Positions 21,153 through 32,768 of a DNA stretch of 64,000 nt are shown one piece after another. Under the pieces are notes generated by a model that saw only the letters and a list, made by a program, of their open reading frames with translations, did no database searches and was not told the DNA's origin. Numbering within the stretch: the stretch's first letter is position 1; every line of letters starts with the position of its first letter. Position numbers and translations under genes: made by a program. This DNA comes from Pinus tabuliformis (lineage: Eukaryota > Streptophyta > Pinopsida > Pinales > Pinaceae): positions 1,077,625,369 through 1,077,689,368 of the forward strand of contig CM062820.1 in the NCBI GenBank assembly GCA_031772625.1. The letters run 5' to 3'.

Positions 21153-21451
21153 TAAACTTTTGATCAAGTGATCCAGTTCAATATTGAAAAATAGTTTTGG
21201 CATAATGTAAGTGATTTCTCTTTATCTTCTAGCTTTGAATGACATTTTGTTTACTGTTTTTTATATTTTGTTTACTAATTTTTATATTCAATGATCTTCT
21301 ATATCTCACTATTCTTCTTAAATTCATGCCTTGCAGCATTTCCTTTGCAACATATGGTGCAATTGCTAGTTATATATGTTTTTTGAAATATGCTTCATGA
21401 TTTCTATATACTAACTATATAGGGAATATGGTGCATTTGAAATAACATAGA

Positions 21452-21592
21452 TGACAAAGACTTCTCACCATGAGACAAAATAGAGGGTAGAACTAAAACC
21501 CCTTAGAGGGGAAAAAGGATGACAAAGGTCTCTCACCATGAGACAAAATAGAAGGTAAAACAAAAATCCCCTTAAAGGACAAAACCCTAGGT
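21452..21592. repeat. Imperfect tandem repeat, period about 70 bp
   Basis: TCTCACCATGAGACAAAATAG occurs at about 21,463 and 21,532 (the first 20 bases are the shared core), with related flanks. No gene is present; the short minus-strand open frame is a by-product. Confidence 0.75.
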
Positions 21593-22058
21593 TGTTGTAA
21601 CTAATCTTGTTTGTCCACCAAACTAGAGAGTCAAACACCACCACCAAGATTAAGTTTATATCTGTGCCTTATTAGAAATAATAATTAAACATTTATAGAC
21701 ACAAATATATGATATGGAAATGACATTCAACATGAATTTATAGCATATAAAAATGATACAAGGCCATTTTATATAGTATAATGAGAGTATAGACTTAACA
21801 TTTTGGGTCACATTTAATAACATATTTATTGATTTATAGTACAATGGGAAAATAAGTGACATTCATGCATACATTTTTCCATTTGAAAAAGCCTATAATA
21901 AAAGGTTTAAATTACATTTTATCACAATGCCAAATTTCTTAAGGACAAAGCCATATGAGTCTAAAAACCTTGACCCTAGGTGTCAAGGTGGAGAAAGAAA
22001 CATAGGGCCTAAGGAACTTAGTTGAAACACCAAATTTTGAGACCATAACTTTTACGTA
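21593..22058. other. No gene seen
   Basis: AT-rich sequence without recognisable coding or RNA content. Confidence 0.5.
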
Positions 22059-22717
22059 TAAACTACATTTTGGGGGCCTACTAGTTTCATAGAAAGTATT
22101 TTTGAGCTTTACAAGTGTGGTAGGCTAGAGCCAAGAAAGGGCCTTGATAATTTGAAAAACAAAAACTGCATGGAAAAGACTTGACAAATGCATTAGAAAT
22201 TTCATTGTTTCCAACTATAAAAATTCAAGACTATTTATCAAAAGGTGGTAAATTCAAGGCATTGATTGCGTAGACCCTTGAATGACCACCTAGGTAAAAT
22301 TTTCTCCTTTTTAAAGTAATGGTTCCATTGCATAAAGTTTTTTGTATTAGAGGGGACAATTTTTTTCTAGATTTGGTTCCCTATTAAACAAACTATGTTT
22401 TGGGGGCTTAGTGGTTTCATAGAAAGCTATTTTCGAGCTTTGCAAGTGTGGTGGGCTAGAGCCAAGAAAGGGCCTTGATAATTTGAAAAACAAAAAATGC
22501 ATGGAAAAGACTTGACAAATGCATTAGAAATTTCATTGTTTCCAACTAGAAAAATTCAAAACTATTTATCAAAAGGTGGTAAATTCAAGACATTGATTTC
22601 GTAGACTCTTCAATGACCACCTAGGTCAAACTTTCTCCTTTTTGAAGTAATGGTTCCATTGCATTAAGTTTTTTGTATCAGAGGGGGCAACTTTTTCTAG
22701 ATTTGGTTCCCTATTAA
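22059..22717. repeat. Large tandem duplication, period about 330 bp, two copies
   Basis: Copies at about 22,059-22,388 and 22,389-22,717 share long identical blocks such as AGAGCCAAGAAAGGGCCTTG and ATTTCATTGTTTCCAACTA. They differ at roughly 7-8 percent of positions. The right copy lies near the old chromovirus relic H. Confidence 0.9.
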
Positions 22718-22949
22718 CCACTTGTCCTAGTAAAGAAGGTGTGTTACTTTGAGGACTTGATAGAGTTGTAGTTTTTGTTGATGAATGCTCTTCATTTTGG
22801 TGTCTATGATCCCACATGTTGTAGCTTTTTTGACGTAAACACAATTCAACTTTGTAGTGATTAACTACTCCACCACCTCTAATATGTCCAACAAAGGTGT
22901 GAAGTATTGCAGAAGCAACACCACATTAAACAAGTGTAATCCAAATAGA

Positions 22950-23690
22950 GGTTGTAGGTTATGTTCATAAGATTTATTTTCCATTGCCATAATGATGGTA
23001 TAAGACTTATAGTAGAATGGTTTGAGTTCCTTGTTAGGGTTTGTGAGTCACTCCTACAAGTGTAACCACACTTATCACTGACCTTGTATTGGTGTGGAAC
23101 TCGGTGTTGCTTACATTGGGCATTGATTTTCTATATAATTTGTTGCACATACTTTTGGAGGTGATATAATTATTCAACAATTTTGGTAGCATTATTTAGC
23201 TCCTTTTGAGCATGCAAGGACTTTTCATATGGTGATAAAGTAGGTAGGGCTATGTCAATTGGGGCCCATGAATAGAACCCCAAGGACACTTGAAAAAAGA
23301 CATGGATAATAGAATTGTGAAGAGATTTATTATAGTTATGTTAAACATAAGGAATTTTTTCATCCCATTTATATGGATGTTTGGAGCCGTACATATAGAG
23401 GATATGCATAATCACCTTGTTGGCTACCTTTCTTTGTTTATTAGTTTGGGGTTGGAAGATAGTTGATATTAAACTAGCAGATGCTTAGGAATTTTTTTTT
23501 CATATAAAAAGAAAGTGCCTTTGGTAACACATAATTAAACCAAACATACTTAAAGAAGAGCTTAGTAATGCCTTATCTCGTGTTTTCTTCTTGTAATGTG
23601 CCAAAAATGGTAGCCTTGATATAATGTCACTTGGAGATTGAATCCCAAGGCCTTTTTAGAGTGGATAAAGGGGTGTATATTCTTTTCTTA
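22950..23690 (-). pseudogene. Element H: heavily decayed chromovirus integrase relic
   Basis: Minus-strand translation gives patches colinear with the integrase of element A: a PWxSIS-like start near 23,650, then (at about 23,450-23,200) NKVIMHILYMYGSKHPYKWDE, KIPYV and FFQVSLGFYSWAPIDIALP, against the A-element blocks [21 protein letters not shown] and [18 protein letters not shown]. The agreement in order and spacing makes this a true relic of the same chromovirus group. It is old and broken throughout; no LTRs could be assigned. Confidence 0.7.
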
Positions 23691-23752
23691 TGGATTGACG
23701 GTTTGCCAAAGGGGTGTATATTCTTTTCTTATTGATTGAAGGTTTGACAAAG
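23671..23752. repeat. Tandem repeat, period 41 bp, two copies
   Basis: GGGTGTATATTCTTTTCTTA begins at 23,671 and 23,712, followed by related GGATTGACGG and TGATTGAAGG blocks. Confidence 0.8.
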
Positions 23753-23817
23753 GCACATGGGATGCACAATCTAATGTGTCTTCGAACATCATGTTGGAAC
23801 TTTGGCTTATAGAGGTA

Positions 23818-23912
23818 CTAATGTAGTGTTACTTGTCTTATACTAATGTAATGTAGTGTTGCTTGTCTTCTCCATGCTAATGTACCTTGCCACACCAGTG
23901 TAGCGTGCCTCC
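23818..23912. repeat. Degenerate tandem repeat, about 30-35 bp period
   Basis: Three imperfect copies of a CTAATGTA...GTGTTRCTTGTCTT-like unit. No gene is present. Confidence 0.5.
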
Positions 23913-24281
23913 TAAATAATATTCTCACGCTTCCCTAAAGGAATTTATAGATGATTCAGATGGCACAAAATTTCATTATTGAGATGAAAATCATGAAACT
24001 TATTTATGTACAACTAGTCTTTGCTATGTAACAATGAAGTAAAGATCACTATGATACAACTAATGCCATTTCAAAGTATTGCATCCAAGAGTTGAGAGAT
24101 ATGGTGAATGCAACAATGAAAGGTCCGTTGAGGTTGTTTCCAACCCGATTCGTGTTGTCCTTACACTTGATGTTCAAAGGGAACTATGGAAAAGGTATTT
24201 GGACCACTTTTGATGGTAGTGATTTTATAATTTTGGTATTAAATTTGAATTTGGTGTTTTATTATCATTCTCCAGAATGGA

Positions 24282-24443
24282 GTCTATACACAGGGTTGTT
24301 GGACAAAGAAGCAACATTGAGGGACACCTTGTAAAGTCTATAAACGGGGTTGTTGGACAAAGAAGCAACATTGAGGGACACCTTGTAAAGTCTATACACG
24401 GGGTTGTTGGAAAAAGAAGCAACATTGAGGGACACCTTGTAAA
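24282..24443 (+). repeat. Tandem repeat, period 54 bp, three copies (18-residue periodic if translated)
   Basis: Units start at 24,282, 24,336 and 24,390. The unit contains GGGTTGTTGGACAAAGAAGC and GGGACACCTTGTAAA. Because 54 is a multiple of three, open frames run through on both strands; on the plus strand the unit reads SIHRVVGQRSNIEGHLVK. There is no sign that it is translated. Confidence 0.9.
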
Positions 24444-25082
24444 GGTATTGATGGTCAAAATGATTTTCTTTACTCCTTCCGGCTAATGCATAAGGAGAAC
24501 AAGTTTGTCCAAGGGATTATCTTCTTGCACTATGTAGTCATTGTGATAAATGAGATTAGTTGGGGCTATCTTTGAATAATTTAGATGATGATGGATGGAT
24601 TAATACATGGGTAATGTTCATAGGTTGATTAATTGGAGGTCCGTCATCATCTAATTACACCAGGGGCCTCTCTTTATTTTTCTGGGACAACTCCCCTCGA
24701 CTTTTGTCAGCTGCCTTTCGACACTTCCAGCCTGTCAAGTGTTTTTTGTTTTATCCAATTGCAAAATGACAGTGTATATTTAGCTTCATACTTCGGGGCT
24801 TTTGAGGTATCTAAACTTCATCACGAGTATAGAGATAATATGGGAATTGGAATAGTGAAAATCGAAATGCATCAACACCGCTTGGATTCATCTGACTATT
24901 CACTACTGGAACAGGACATCGAACTGCATTGGCGGCGCTCTGAAACCCCACTTTTATTATAATATGTTACATTATCAATTATATACAAATATAATAAATA
25001 TTTTCTTAGTCAAATTGTTTGTTATATTTATCTATTTTATTTTTAATGTAACTTCTTACTTACCACAAAAATTAAATCATAA
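24444..25082. other. No gene assigned; one unrecognised 109-codon open frame
   Basis: A plus-strand frame at 24,633-24,962 is open for 109 codons but matches no domain that I know and has no clear neighbour. I do not call it a gene. Confidence 0.4.
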
Positions 25083-25113
25083 ACTTATATATATATATAT
25101 ATATATATATAGT
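25083..25113. repeat. (TA)n microsatellite
   Basis: An uninterrupted TA run of roughly 13-14 units within AT-rich sequence. Confidence 0.95.
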
Positions 25114-25529
25114 ATACACTTCACATTGCCAAAAGAATAAATCATAAAATTAAATAAATTATAATTTTATTTTAAATTATTAATAATTATAAAAAGAATT
25201 AATATATCAGTGAAAATATTTATAAAAAAATTGTAAAAAGGTTTTTTAATCATGAAGATTCTTAGCCTATAAATAGGTTTTGTGAAGGATTATCAATATC
25301 ATAGGTCCAAAAACCATAATGCATTTTACATATATATAATTGAAAAACAAAAAATGATATAATTACCTTTGAAATAAGTTTCAACCCTTTATCTCGACTA
25401 CTACTAAAAATATTCAATAGATATTTCATAGAGGTTAAATACCTACAATCCATAAAATATTGATAATTAAATTTAAATTCTAGAAACCTTATTTCCAAAT
25501 AGACATGCCTATCGAAATAATCATTGATT

Positions 25530-25640
25530 TAACTGAGCCTCAAGGGTTAGTTCATTTGGTCAAGATCTGTACCTTGCTGCTTGGGAGGTCAAGGGTAAGT
25601 ACCTTGTTGATTGGGAGGTCAAGGGGTCCCTTCAAATTGA
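25530..25640 (+). repeat. SINE-like or tRNA-related fragment with internal duplication
   Basis: GGGTTAGTTCATTTGGTCAAG resembles a box-A-like start in its first 20 bases, and TTGGGAGGTCAAGGGGTCCC resembles the GGTTCRANTCC box-B area. A 31-32 bp unit with GTACCTTGYTG and TTGGGAGGTCAAGG is duplicated inside. This is a weak, by-eye call, and no poly-A tail or flanking duplication was confirmed. Confidence 0.3.
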
Positions 25641-27784
25641 TATACCCCGATTAAATTCAAAGTTCAACATAGCAAACAAGTTGCTCTACAATATATTTGG
25701 AAAATAAATCTACCTGCATTTTCCCTCATTGGAGAAAATAATTGATTTAATTGTAAAATTTATAGAATACATATTTATAATTGATTTGATGTTATAATAT
25801 TTTTATTAAAAAAGTTAGGATAGTTATGAAGATTTTGTTATTTAGAATGTAATGTAAATGAAACAAGAGGAAACCATTAGATTGTTATTGAGTATTAGAA
25901 GTGTAAAGTACAAAAAAAAAAAATCAAAGTTCAACATGGCAAACAAGTTGCTCTGCAATACATTTGGCAAGTAAACAATTTTGCAGTACATTTGACATGT
26001 TATATTTATATATTACCTTAATAGTGGATTACACATAGTTTATCTTTCCAAACACACATTGTTATTGGTTTGCATAACTAGTTGAACTATTTATCAATGC
26101 TTGAAAAAAAATTGATTTAGAGTTTACATAAATGGTTATACGTACAACAAATACTTACTCAAATCTAGCTTCCATAATTTACGACATGACCACATTTTAT
26201 CACTTGATGGGCATTAATCTTATTTTAAATAAATTGTTAATTTTTCATTCAATATGTTTACCTATAATCAAAATTTAACCTCTTTGGGTTGAGCTGGGAT
26301 ATCCAACTCAGTATGGAATAGGTGTTGTGATGTTATGTTATGTAAATGGAAATAACAAAATGATAAAAATAAAAATAATCATATGTTAAAATAAAAATAA
26401 CTTTAAACTAAAATAATAAAAACAAAAATTCCAAATTATTGTTATTATTTTTATTAATTTTGTTGGGTAGTTAATGTAAACCAGACTTGGTCAAGTTATT
26501 GATTGCTTTTTAGCTCTAGGTTTATGCAAACACATGGTATTCATGTGGGATATAGCCTATTTAAAGGGAGAAAGACTCTTTATTTATAGAGATTAAATGT
26601 TAATGTGGATTTTCTAGTTATAATATTTTCATGATATATTAAAACTTTTGAAAGGGAATAGGTGCTTTTTTAGATGATTTGGTAAGACAAAGAGAATTTT
26701 TAGTGTACAAAATTTCCTAAATAATTTTAAATTTCGAGCATGTGAAGGATCAAAAGTTCCCTTCCATTGGCAGATCAAATAGTAAAAAAGTACTTTTGGA
26801 CTGAGATTAGGCATTAACAATGATACAAGGAATGATAGAAAAGGAGCTGACTTGTAATACTAGATACCTCGTCGTTATAGAAGGTCGGACGATTGAAATG
26901 TAGGGTATATTTCATGGATGAGGACCCCAAGGATTAGGAACGCAAGGGCTAGAACAACGTTAGATGAGCCACAAAATGGTCAAAATCTGTCATTGACGAA
27001 GCCTGAAGTTGCTGCAATGGACATAAATGAAAATTTTCATTACAAAACAAACGTTAGGTGGTCATATAGTCGTAAAATGAAAATTTAAACAGTCAGAGGT
27101 CATGTTGGCGAAAAGTTTCTTCAAATCAACTATGTAGTTTTTACAAAATGACGAAAGTTAACTAATCATCAATAACACAAATTGCAAAAATGAAAAATGA
27201 AAAATGAAAACTCAAAAAAGATTAAAAAGAATAAAAATGTTAACTATTAGATGAAGGAAGCCTATGAAAACGTTAAATTCACTACGACAAAAGAATTTAT
27301 GAATCACATTGGATATAACTTCAATTTGGAAATAAAAGAATTTATAGATTAACTTCAATTTGGAAATTAATATTGTGATTAGGGTTGACCACATTTCATT
27401 AAATATCAAAGAAAGATATTAGAAAGTAGAGAGAGATGAGTCTTATAATAAAACTGATAATAAAAAGTTGAAAGGGACATTGCTACCACAAGGTATGAGA
27501 GATTGATCATAATCTATTCACTAATAATATTATTGTTATTATTTTTTTAATTAATTAAAGTATTTGTTGTACCGTCTACAAACACCATCCAAAATTTTTC
27601 CTATTCTTCATTTTGGGGCCTCCCTCCTGAATAAAAAACGGCTTATCTCGCACTGACCCAGGTACTTGTGCTTTCATTGAGCTTTAAAATTTTCATTATG
27701 GCTTGTTTTTTCTTACTTGATTTGTTTTCTAACCCACAAGTCGATCTCTTGACTTGATTTCAACCCGATTCTAGTCTTGCCTTA
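25641..27784. other. No gene seen
   Basis: AT-rich sequence. A short dispersed repeat (blocks AAAGTTCAACAT, GCAAACAAGTTGCTCT) occurs at about 25,660 and 25,925. No coding, RNA gene or complete element is recognised. Confidence 0.5.
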
Positions 27785-28990
27785 GTGAATTGCGCAATCC
27801 TTGAGGGCAACCAACCTTACTCTCGGGAATTGCGCAGTCCAAGCCAGCAGTGAGCCTTCAACTACAAAATTGCGCAGATCTAGCTGAAAACCTATCTCCA
27901 GCTAGGAAACTATGTAAAGCATGAGAAGCAGCTAGAGCCCCTCAACCTAGAAATTGCGCAAATTTTTTTCCCTCAGCAACTGCCCAATGCAGAGCTAGTG
28001 AGTTGCCTAGTTCTCCCCGGAACTGTGCAATCTCTCCAAACATGAAAGGCAGATTTTCCCAAAAAAGAAAAAAAGCAAAAAACATCCCTAGAAAATAGGG
28101 ATCTATTTTTAGCTGTCGGAGGTGTGCACTCAATTCGTTTTGGAAACTACCGCCAAGTGTCGATTTTTCTTAGATTTTTGGCCTTCACATCACAAACACA
28201 AAATCAAGCAAATATATTTATGGACATTGCCAAAGCTCATTTTCACAAATGATCTCGGAGCTCTGGCATTCCCGAAGAGATTTAGGAACCTTTGTAACAT
28301 TAGTCACAACTTTTCCGAGTAAGTCTTGCTTTTCTCCTCTATTGCTATTTTTCTATCGCTTGTGTTTGCTTGGCTTGTGAGAGTGTTGTTTTACCCATTT
28401 TATTGAACCATTGGCATTTTGATTTGTTTTATCTTGTAGAAGTGTTGTTTTAAGTTTCACATTTTATTTCCCAAGTGTTGCATGCATTACCCAATTTTTG
28501 CACTAATAGTCACTGTTGCGACAACTCCCTCCACAAGATTCATTCTTATTTAGTTAGATTGATTCTTGCACTCATTTCATTTGCATGCATCGTCATTCAC
28601 TCAGATCTGCACCAAACATCACTTCCACCTTCAGATCTACTCATTTTCATGCTCCCATTGGGCAGATCTAGGATTCCTTAGTCTGAATCTTGCTTCCCCC
28701 TGGCATGCATTGCACATTTTTGGATCTCAAGGCTCTGCCTTATCTCCATGAATTGCGCAGAGGCTGCCAGGGCCTAGCTCCAAATGCACATTATGCAGTT
28801 CTAGGAGCCAATCCTGAGCCTTGGCCACTAGATTGTGTAATGCATAGTCCCAGCTAGCCTGAGCTAGACTGAACTGTGCATTGCACAATTCGAGTTAGCA
28901 GCACCTCCCCACTAGCAGCTGGGATTACAAAATGCACAAAAAAACCTGGAAGTTAGTCACCTCTGAGAGCCAGGATTGCACAATTCTTCC
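27785..28990. repeat. Array of ATTGCGCA-type motifs
   Basis: AATTGCGCA occurs at about 27,790, 27,829, 27,869, 27,951 and 28,750, with looser forms (AACTGTGCAATC near 28,020, TGTGCATTGCACAATTCG near 28,874, GATTGCACAATTC near 28,974) in between. Many sites are followed by a C-N-AG-C type block. They precede the first coding part of element D (29,124). No gene is recognised in the stretch. Confidence 0.65.
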
Positions 28991-29123
28991 CAACAGTTTC
29001 CCAGTTGTTGCTTGGTCTATTATTGAATTTATTTGGCTTCAAGCTAACATTTCCATGCCATTAGTGTCCTCTCTATCTCTAGGTACATTAGTTGTTGAGA
29101 AACTCTCTAGCGGTACAGGTAAC

Positions 29124-29429
29124 ATGGCTTCCAAGAAAGATGCATTAAAGGATATTGTCAAGAGTAGCACTGGGGAAGCAGTTGAGCAGGTGTCAGTGAA
29201 TTTTCTAGTTTATGCAGACACTCAACTATTCATTGAGAAGGGCATGAAGCTAACATCGCAGGAAATCAAGGATATATTTGCAGAGGACTTCAAGGAGGAT
29301 CTAGAGGATCAGCAGGTTTATGTCAATATCCACTGGTCAGGCTTACATAAGGTTGCATGTAGGTACCCTGCCTTCCCATGTGTGGACATCATCCACTGGG
29401 TTGTCTCATACATAGATCCAAAGAATATG
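29124..29429 (+). pseudogene. N-terminal part of the unrecognised coding region of element D
   Basis: The frame from ATG at 29,124 (MASKKDALKDIVKSSTGEAV) has good coding appearance with a helical, acidic middle (FAEDFKEDLEDQQ) and a Trp-rich end (IHWVVSYIDPKN), up to the point where element C is inserted. I do not recognise the family. Related coding sequence resumes right of element C. The motif array at 27,785-28,990 lies directly upstream and may be its leader. Confidence 0.5.
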
Positions 29430-30309
29430 TGTTGGGAAGGGGTCCCTGGGGTCAATTGAGTAAATTTTGAGTAATTTTGTAGTTTCCTTTTGTAATGAAT
29501 GCAAAGTCTCTGAAAAATGTGGAAGCATAGTGTGAATCTAGTAGAAGTCAAAGGGGCTTTAGTCCCTTAGTTGGGTAGGTGATAGAGTTGTTTTGAGACC
29601 TACCCATGGTTCGTGGACCATGGTATTATAAAGCAAATTATATATAAATTTGAGTCATAGCGAGTCTTAGAAGTTAACTTTTGGTGAAGAATCATTGTAG
29701 GGAAAGGTGTTAGGACAGGATAGGTATGTTTCTTTTACTTAGGCAAAAGGGGAAGGCTCTTGCAGCTGAGTGTGCAGAGACCTTGGTAAGTCCGTAGGTT
29801 AAGTGTGCGGGCCCCTATAGCTAAGTGCGCAAGGATAAGAAGTTTATAATTGAAAATTTATACTTAATAAAGACTGTTTTGAGATGATTCTGATGCATCT
29901 GTACCTTTTTAATTACTTCTACTAAAATTTAAGTATCTTTGCTCTGTGATATGTTTTTTATGAATTAATGCTTATTTACTGCTCATAGCTAGTAGATCTT
30001 TAATCTTTTTGCATGTTAAGAGTAGTTAGCTACCTTCGCGAAGATCTGGAAGCTGTTTAGATAGATTTGCAGTAGTTGTATGTTCAGAAGGGTTAGAGCT
30101 ATGTGAAGGTAGACCTAAGCCGTAAGGGTATCGAGAACACATCACACAGACCTCTAGATGTAGAAACATGGTTCTAGCATCCCCAAATACTACTTCGGGT
30201 GAGACTGCAGCCTGCGCTATGCGGGTTGTTGGCAAAAGGGCCATCAGTTAGGGTTTTGTTGGTTGGCGTAGTTAAAGCTGAACCTGGGTCAGGCCCCATC
30301 AAGCTAACA
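29430..30309 (+). repeat. 5' LTR of element C (880 bp)
   Basis: It starts TGTTGGGAAGGGGTCCCTGG and ends CTAACA just before the primer-binding site. It is colinear with 55,582-56,403 over its whole length, including GGGCTTTAGTCCCTTAGTTG and ACTACTTCGGGTGAGACTGC. TATATAAA-like sequence near 29,640 is a candidate promoter box. Confidence 0.9.
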
Positions 30310-30311
30310 AA

Positions 30312-30329
30312 TGGTTCCATTGCGAGGAC
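30312..30329 (+). promoter_or_regulatory. Primer-binding site of element C
   Basis: TGGTTCCATTGCGAGGAC lies two bases inside the 5' LTR and begins with the required TGG. I do not assign the tRNA. Confidence 0.6.
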
Positions 30330-30835
30330 CAGGATCTATTTGAGGAATGTGTGATGTCAAATAAGTGGTTCCCTATTAAGAAGGAAATCGAAAAGTGGTT
30401 TGATCAGAAGTTGCATTTGTTTGCAACCCAGGAGAACAGAAACTCACGGTTATCCAAGGAGCAATGGTTGAATATATACCTGTACACAGACAAAACCCAA
30501 GCCTTTTTCTGTTTCTTCCCTTGAAAATTGCATGAGTGGTTGTCTAAAGTAGCGAACAGACAGGGTAAGTGGAGGTTTGACGGCCCTATTGTGTGGACTC
30601 TAGAGTTGGTGAAGCGCCTAGAAGCTTTAGAAAATAACATCACGCAGGTCGTTGATCATTGGATTGATTGTATCTTAGGAGGATTTGTCATTGAACTTGC
30701 AATTGACACGACCATTAGCTATAGTGATGCAGAGCATAGGCTCGTCAAGGGACCACGAGGTAAGTACTTAAAATATTTGAAAACATGGATTAAGATGTTG
30801 TTGTGTGAAAAACAGGTTATGCCATTACCTTGATG
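30330..30835 (+). pseudogene. Extra coding region of element C upstream of gag
   Basis: Coding-looking plus-strand sequence lies between the primer-binding site and the gag leader, with phrases such as FGPI-like GKWRFDGPIVWTLELVKRLE and VDHWIDCILGGFVIELAID. It matches no gag, protease or pol domain that I know. Ogre-type elements carry an extra ORF1 in the same position, so this may be equivalent in place if not in sequence. It is broken. The function is unknown. Confidence 0.5.
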
Positions 30836-30984
30836 TTTAGGACTATGTGAAGCGAAAAACCATTTAGAAGGAACAGAGAATTAGGCTTTGAATATAGTCT
30901 GTTGTTAGGATCCTCTTCCAGGGACGATGAAGGAACTATTCTGAGTACACCGCGAAGCATGCTGCAGATAGTAAGTTAGGGTAT

Positions 30985-31084
30985 CCCGAGGATACCTCTA
31001 CCATCCACTCCACCTCCACCTCCACCTCCATTGCATACACCTACACCTTCACCTCCACCTCCACGTCCACCTCCGCATCAACCA
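30985..31084 (+). repeat. CCACCT-rich, proline-coding low-complexity tract before gag of element C
   Basis: Repeated CCACCTCCACCT and CACCTTCACCT units code for a proline-rich leader just before the gag start ATGGCGAACGCAATGAAGAT (31,091). Confidence 0.75.
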
Positions 31085-31090
31085 TTCAAC

Positions 31091-32300
31091 ATGGCGAACG
31101 CAATGAAGATGCCGATATTTAAAGGGGTAAGAAGCGAAGACCCTGAACAATTCTGGTTTGTTTCAAATGTTGTGTGGACAACATAGAATATTATTGATGA
31201 TAATATAAAGAAAGCATAGCTGGTCACAACGCTACAGGATAGGGTGCTGACTTGGTATATTAAATTCTTTCAAGATAGACCTGGCGTGACATTGGTAAAT
31301 ACTCAACAAACGTTGAACAATGAGTTTAAGAAGCCTAAGTCTCAGGCACAATCTGTAACAGAGTGTAAGGAAATACAACAAAAGGTAAATGAGTCCTCAT
31401 GGGATTACGATCAGAGGCTAAAATTCCTGATCCGACAGGCTAATATGAACATCGCAGATGATCAACATAGAGACTAGTACATTGCTTCACTATTTCCTCA
31501 TCTGATATTACCATTACTACAACAGAAGATAGGAATGCAAGTGGAGGCTTTGGAGATCGCGATGAGGTAGGATACGAACGTTGGAGTGCAATGGATTCAA
31601 TCGTGGTTGGAAAGCCTGCACATGGAGCTACAAAGCTTGAAAATAGGGAAGGAAACTCAGCCAGAGGTGCGCGCTAAAGTCTGGTGTATAAAATGTAAAG
31701 ACAAGGGACATGATAAGGCTCATTGCCATGTTTATCAGAATTATTTGATTGGAGGAGGCCCTGTTCCTTTGAAACCTAAGAATATTGTGGGACCAAGCAC
31801 GAAAGTACCATTATGGTGCACTATCTATCAGATAGCTCGGAAGCACCTGACTGATAATTGTCACCTCTTGCAAAAGTTTGTTTAGACACCGCAACAGTTA
31901 TTTTGTGCTTTCTATAAATCGTTTGGGCATGATGAACAAAACTACCGAAGCTATGAATTAATGATGGAGCGGACCTCTACATATTGCATGCAAGCAGAAA
32001 ATCGGCCTCCGGATTAGGGCGCAGGTGCAGTGTGAGGAGGATTTCAAGGCGGTGGAAGAGGAAGAGGAGGAGGGGCTGGCATAGGTTGCTGACAAGTTAT
32101 TTGTTATAATTGTGGTGAAGTTGGACATTTTACGCGCGATTGTCAGAACCCAATGAATCCATCTTGTCAATGTTGCAGACAGTTTGATCATGTGATAAAA
32201 GATTTCCCAGTGCTGATTGTCAAGATGCAGGAGAAAAAGACGCAAAAATCTATGCAGAACATCCAGATGGTGAGGGTGGAGCCTAGAGAATAATATCACA
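31091..32300 (+). pseudogene. Gag region of element C
   Basis: From MANAMKMPIFKG the region has the gag core pattern (VLTWYIKFFQDRPGVTL, TLNNEFKKPKSQAQ, ECKEIQQKVNESSWDYDQRL) and then a classical zinc knuckle CYNCGEVGHFTRDC at 32,102-32,143 (C-x2-C-x4-H-x4-C). An earlier cysteine-rich segment (CIKCKDKGHDKAHC) near 31,690-31,730 is another knuckle-like site. The protein would form particles and package RNA. It is broken. Confidence 0.85.
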
Positions 32301-32689
32301 ATATTAATATCGTAATGTGCAATGGTATGGCCACAAGAGAAGATAAAGGAAAGTGGTTAGAGACCAAAGGATGGGTGCGCAAGGTTGCTGAAAAGAAAGT
32401 CGGGTTTGACCTCAACCCGGCTAGAGAAACTTTTATGGAGGCTAAGAAGAATTTTTCTAAAGCTTCTATGTCAGGGAGTCAAGAGAAGTCAATTGGAAAC
32501 AGTGAAGTGTAGGACATGGATCCCTCGATATTAGCCACTTTTTTGAAAACTAGTATGAAGTTGTTAATAGATAAGAAGGCAGTGGAAGGGCTCCATGAGC
32601 TAATCTAGAATTGTATGGGAAAAGATAAGATTCCTTCAGAACATCGCGCTGTGGGGAAATTGGGTAGACATAAGAAGCGAACAAGGCAC

Positions 32690-32768
32690 GAGATGAGGCT
32701 GACCATGTAGGTTGGAGAATATGAGATGGATCAAGTCATCTTAGATCTATGATCTGATGCAAACGTAT
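32690..32768 (+). pseudogene. Protease region of element C, part left of the element B insertion
   Basis: Coding sequence with VGEYEMDQVILDL runs into the retropepsin active-site area and stops at the left edge of element B. The right part begins at 47,885. The flank ACGTA (32,763-32,767) is echoed by ACGTG (47,885-47,889) as the target duplication. Confidence 0.75.

Noticed and set aside
24633-24962. Plus-strand open frame of 109 codons
   Set aside because: No domain, no neighbours, no clear promoter or relation to a known element; left as unassigned.
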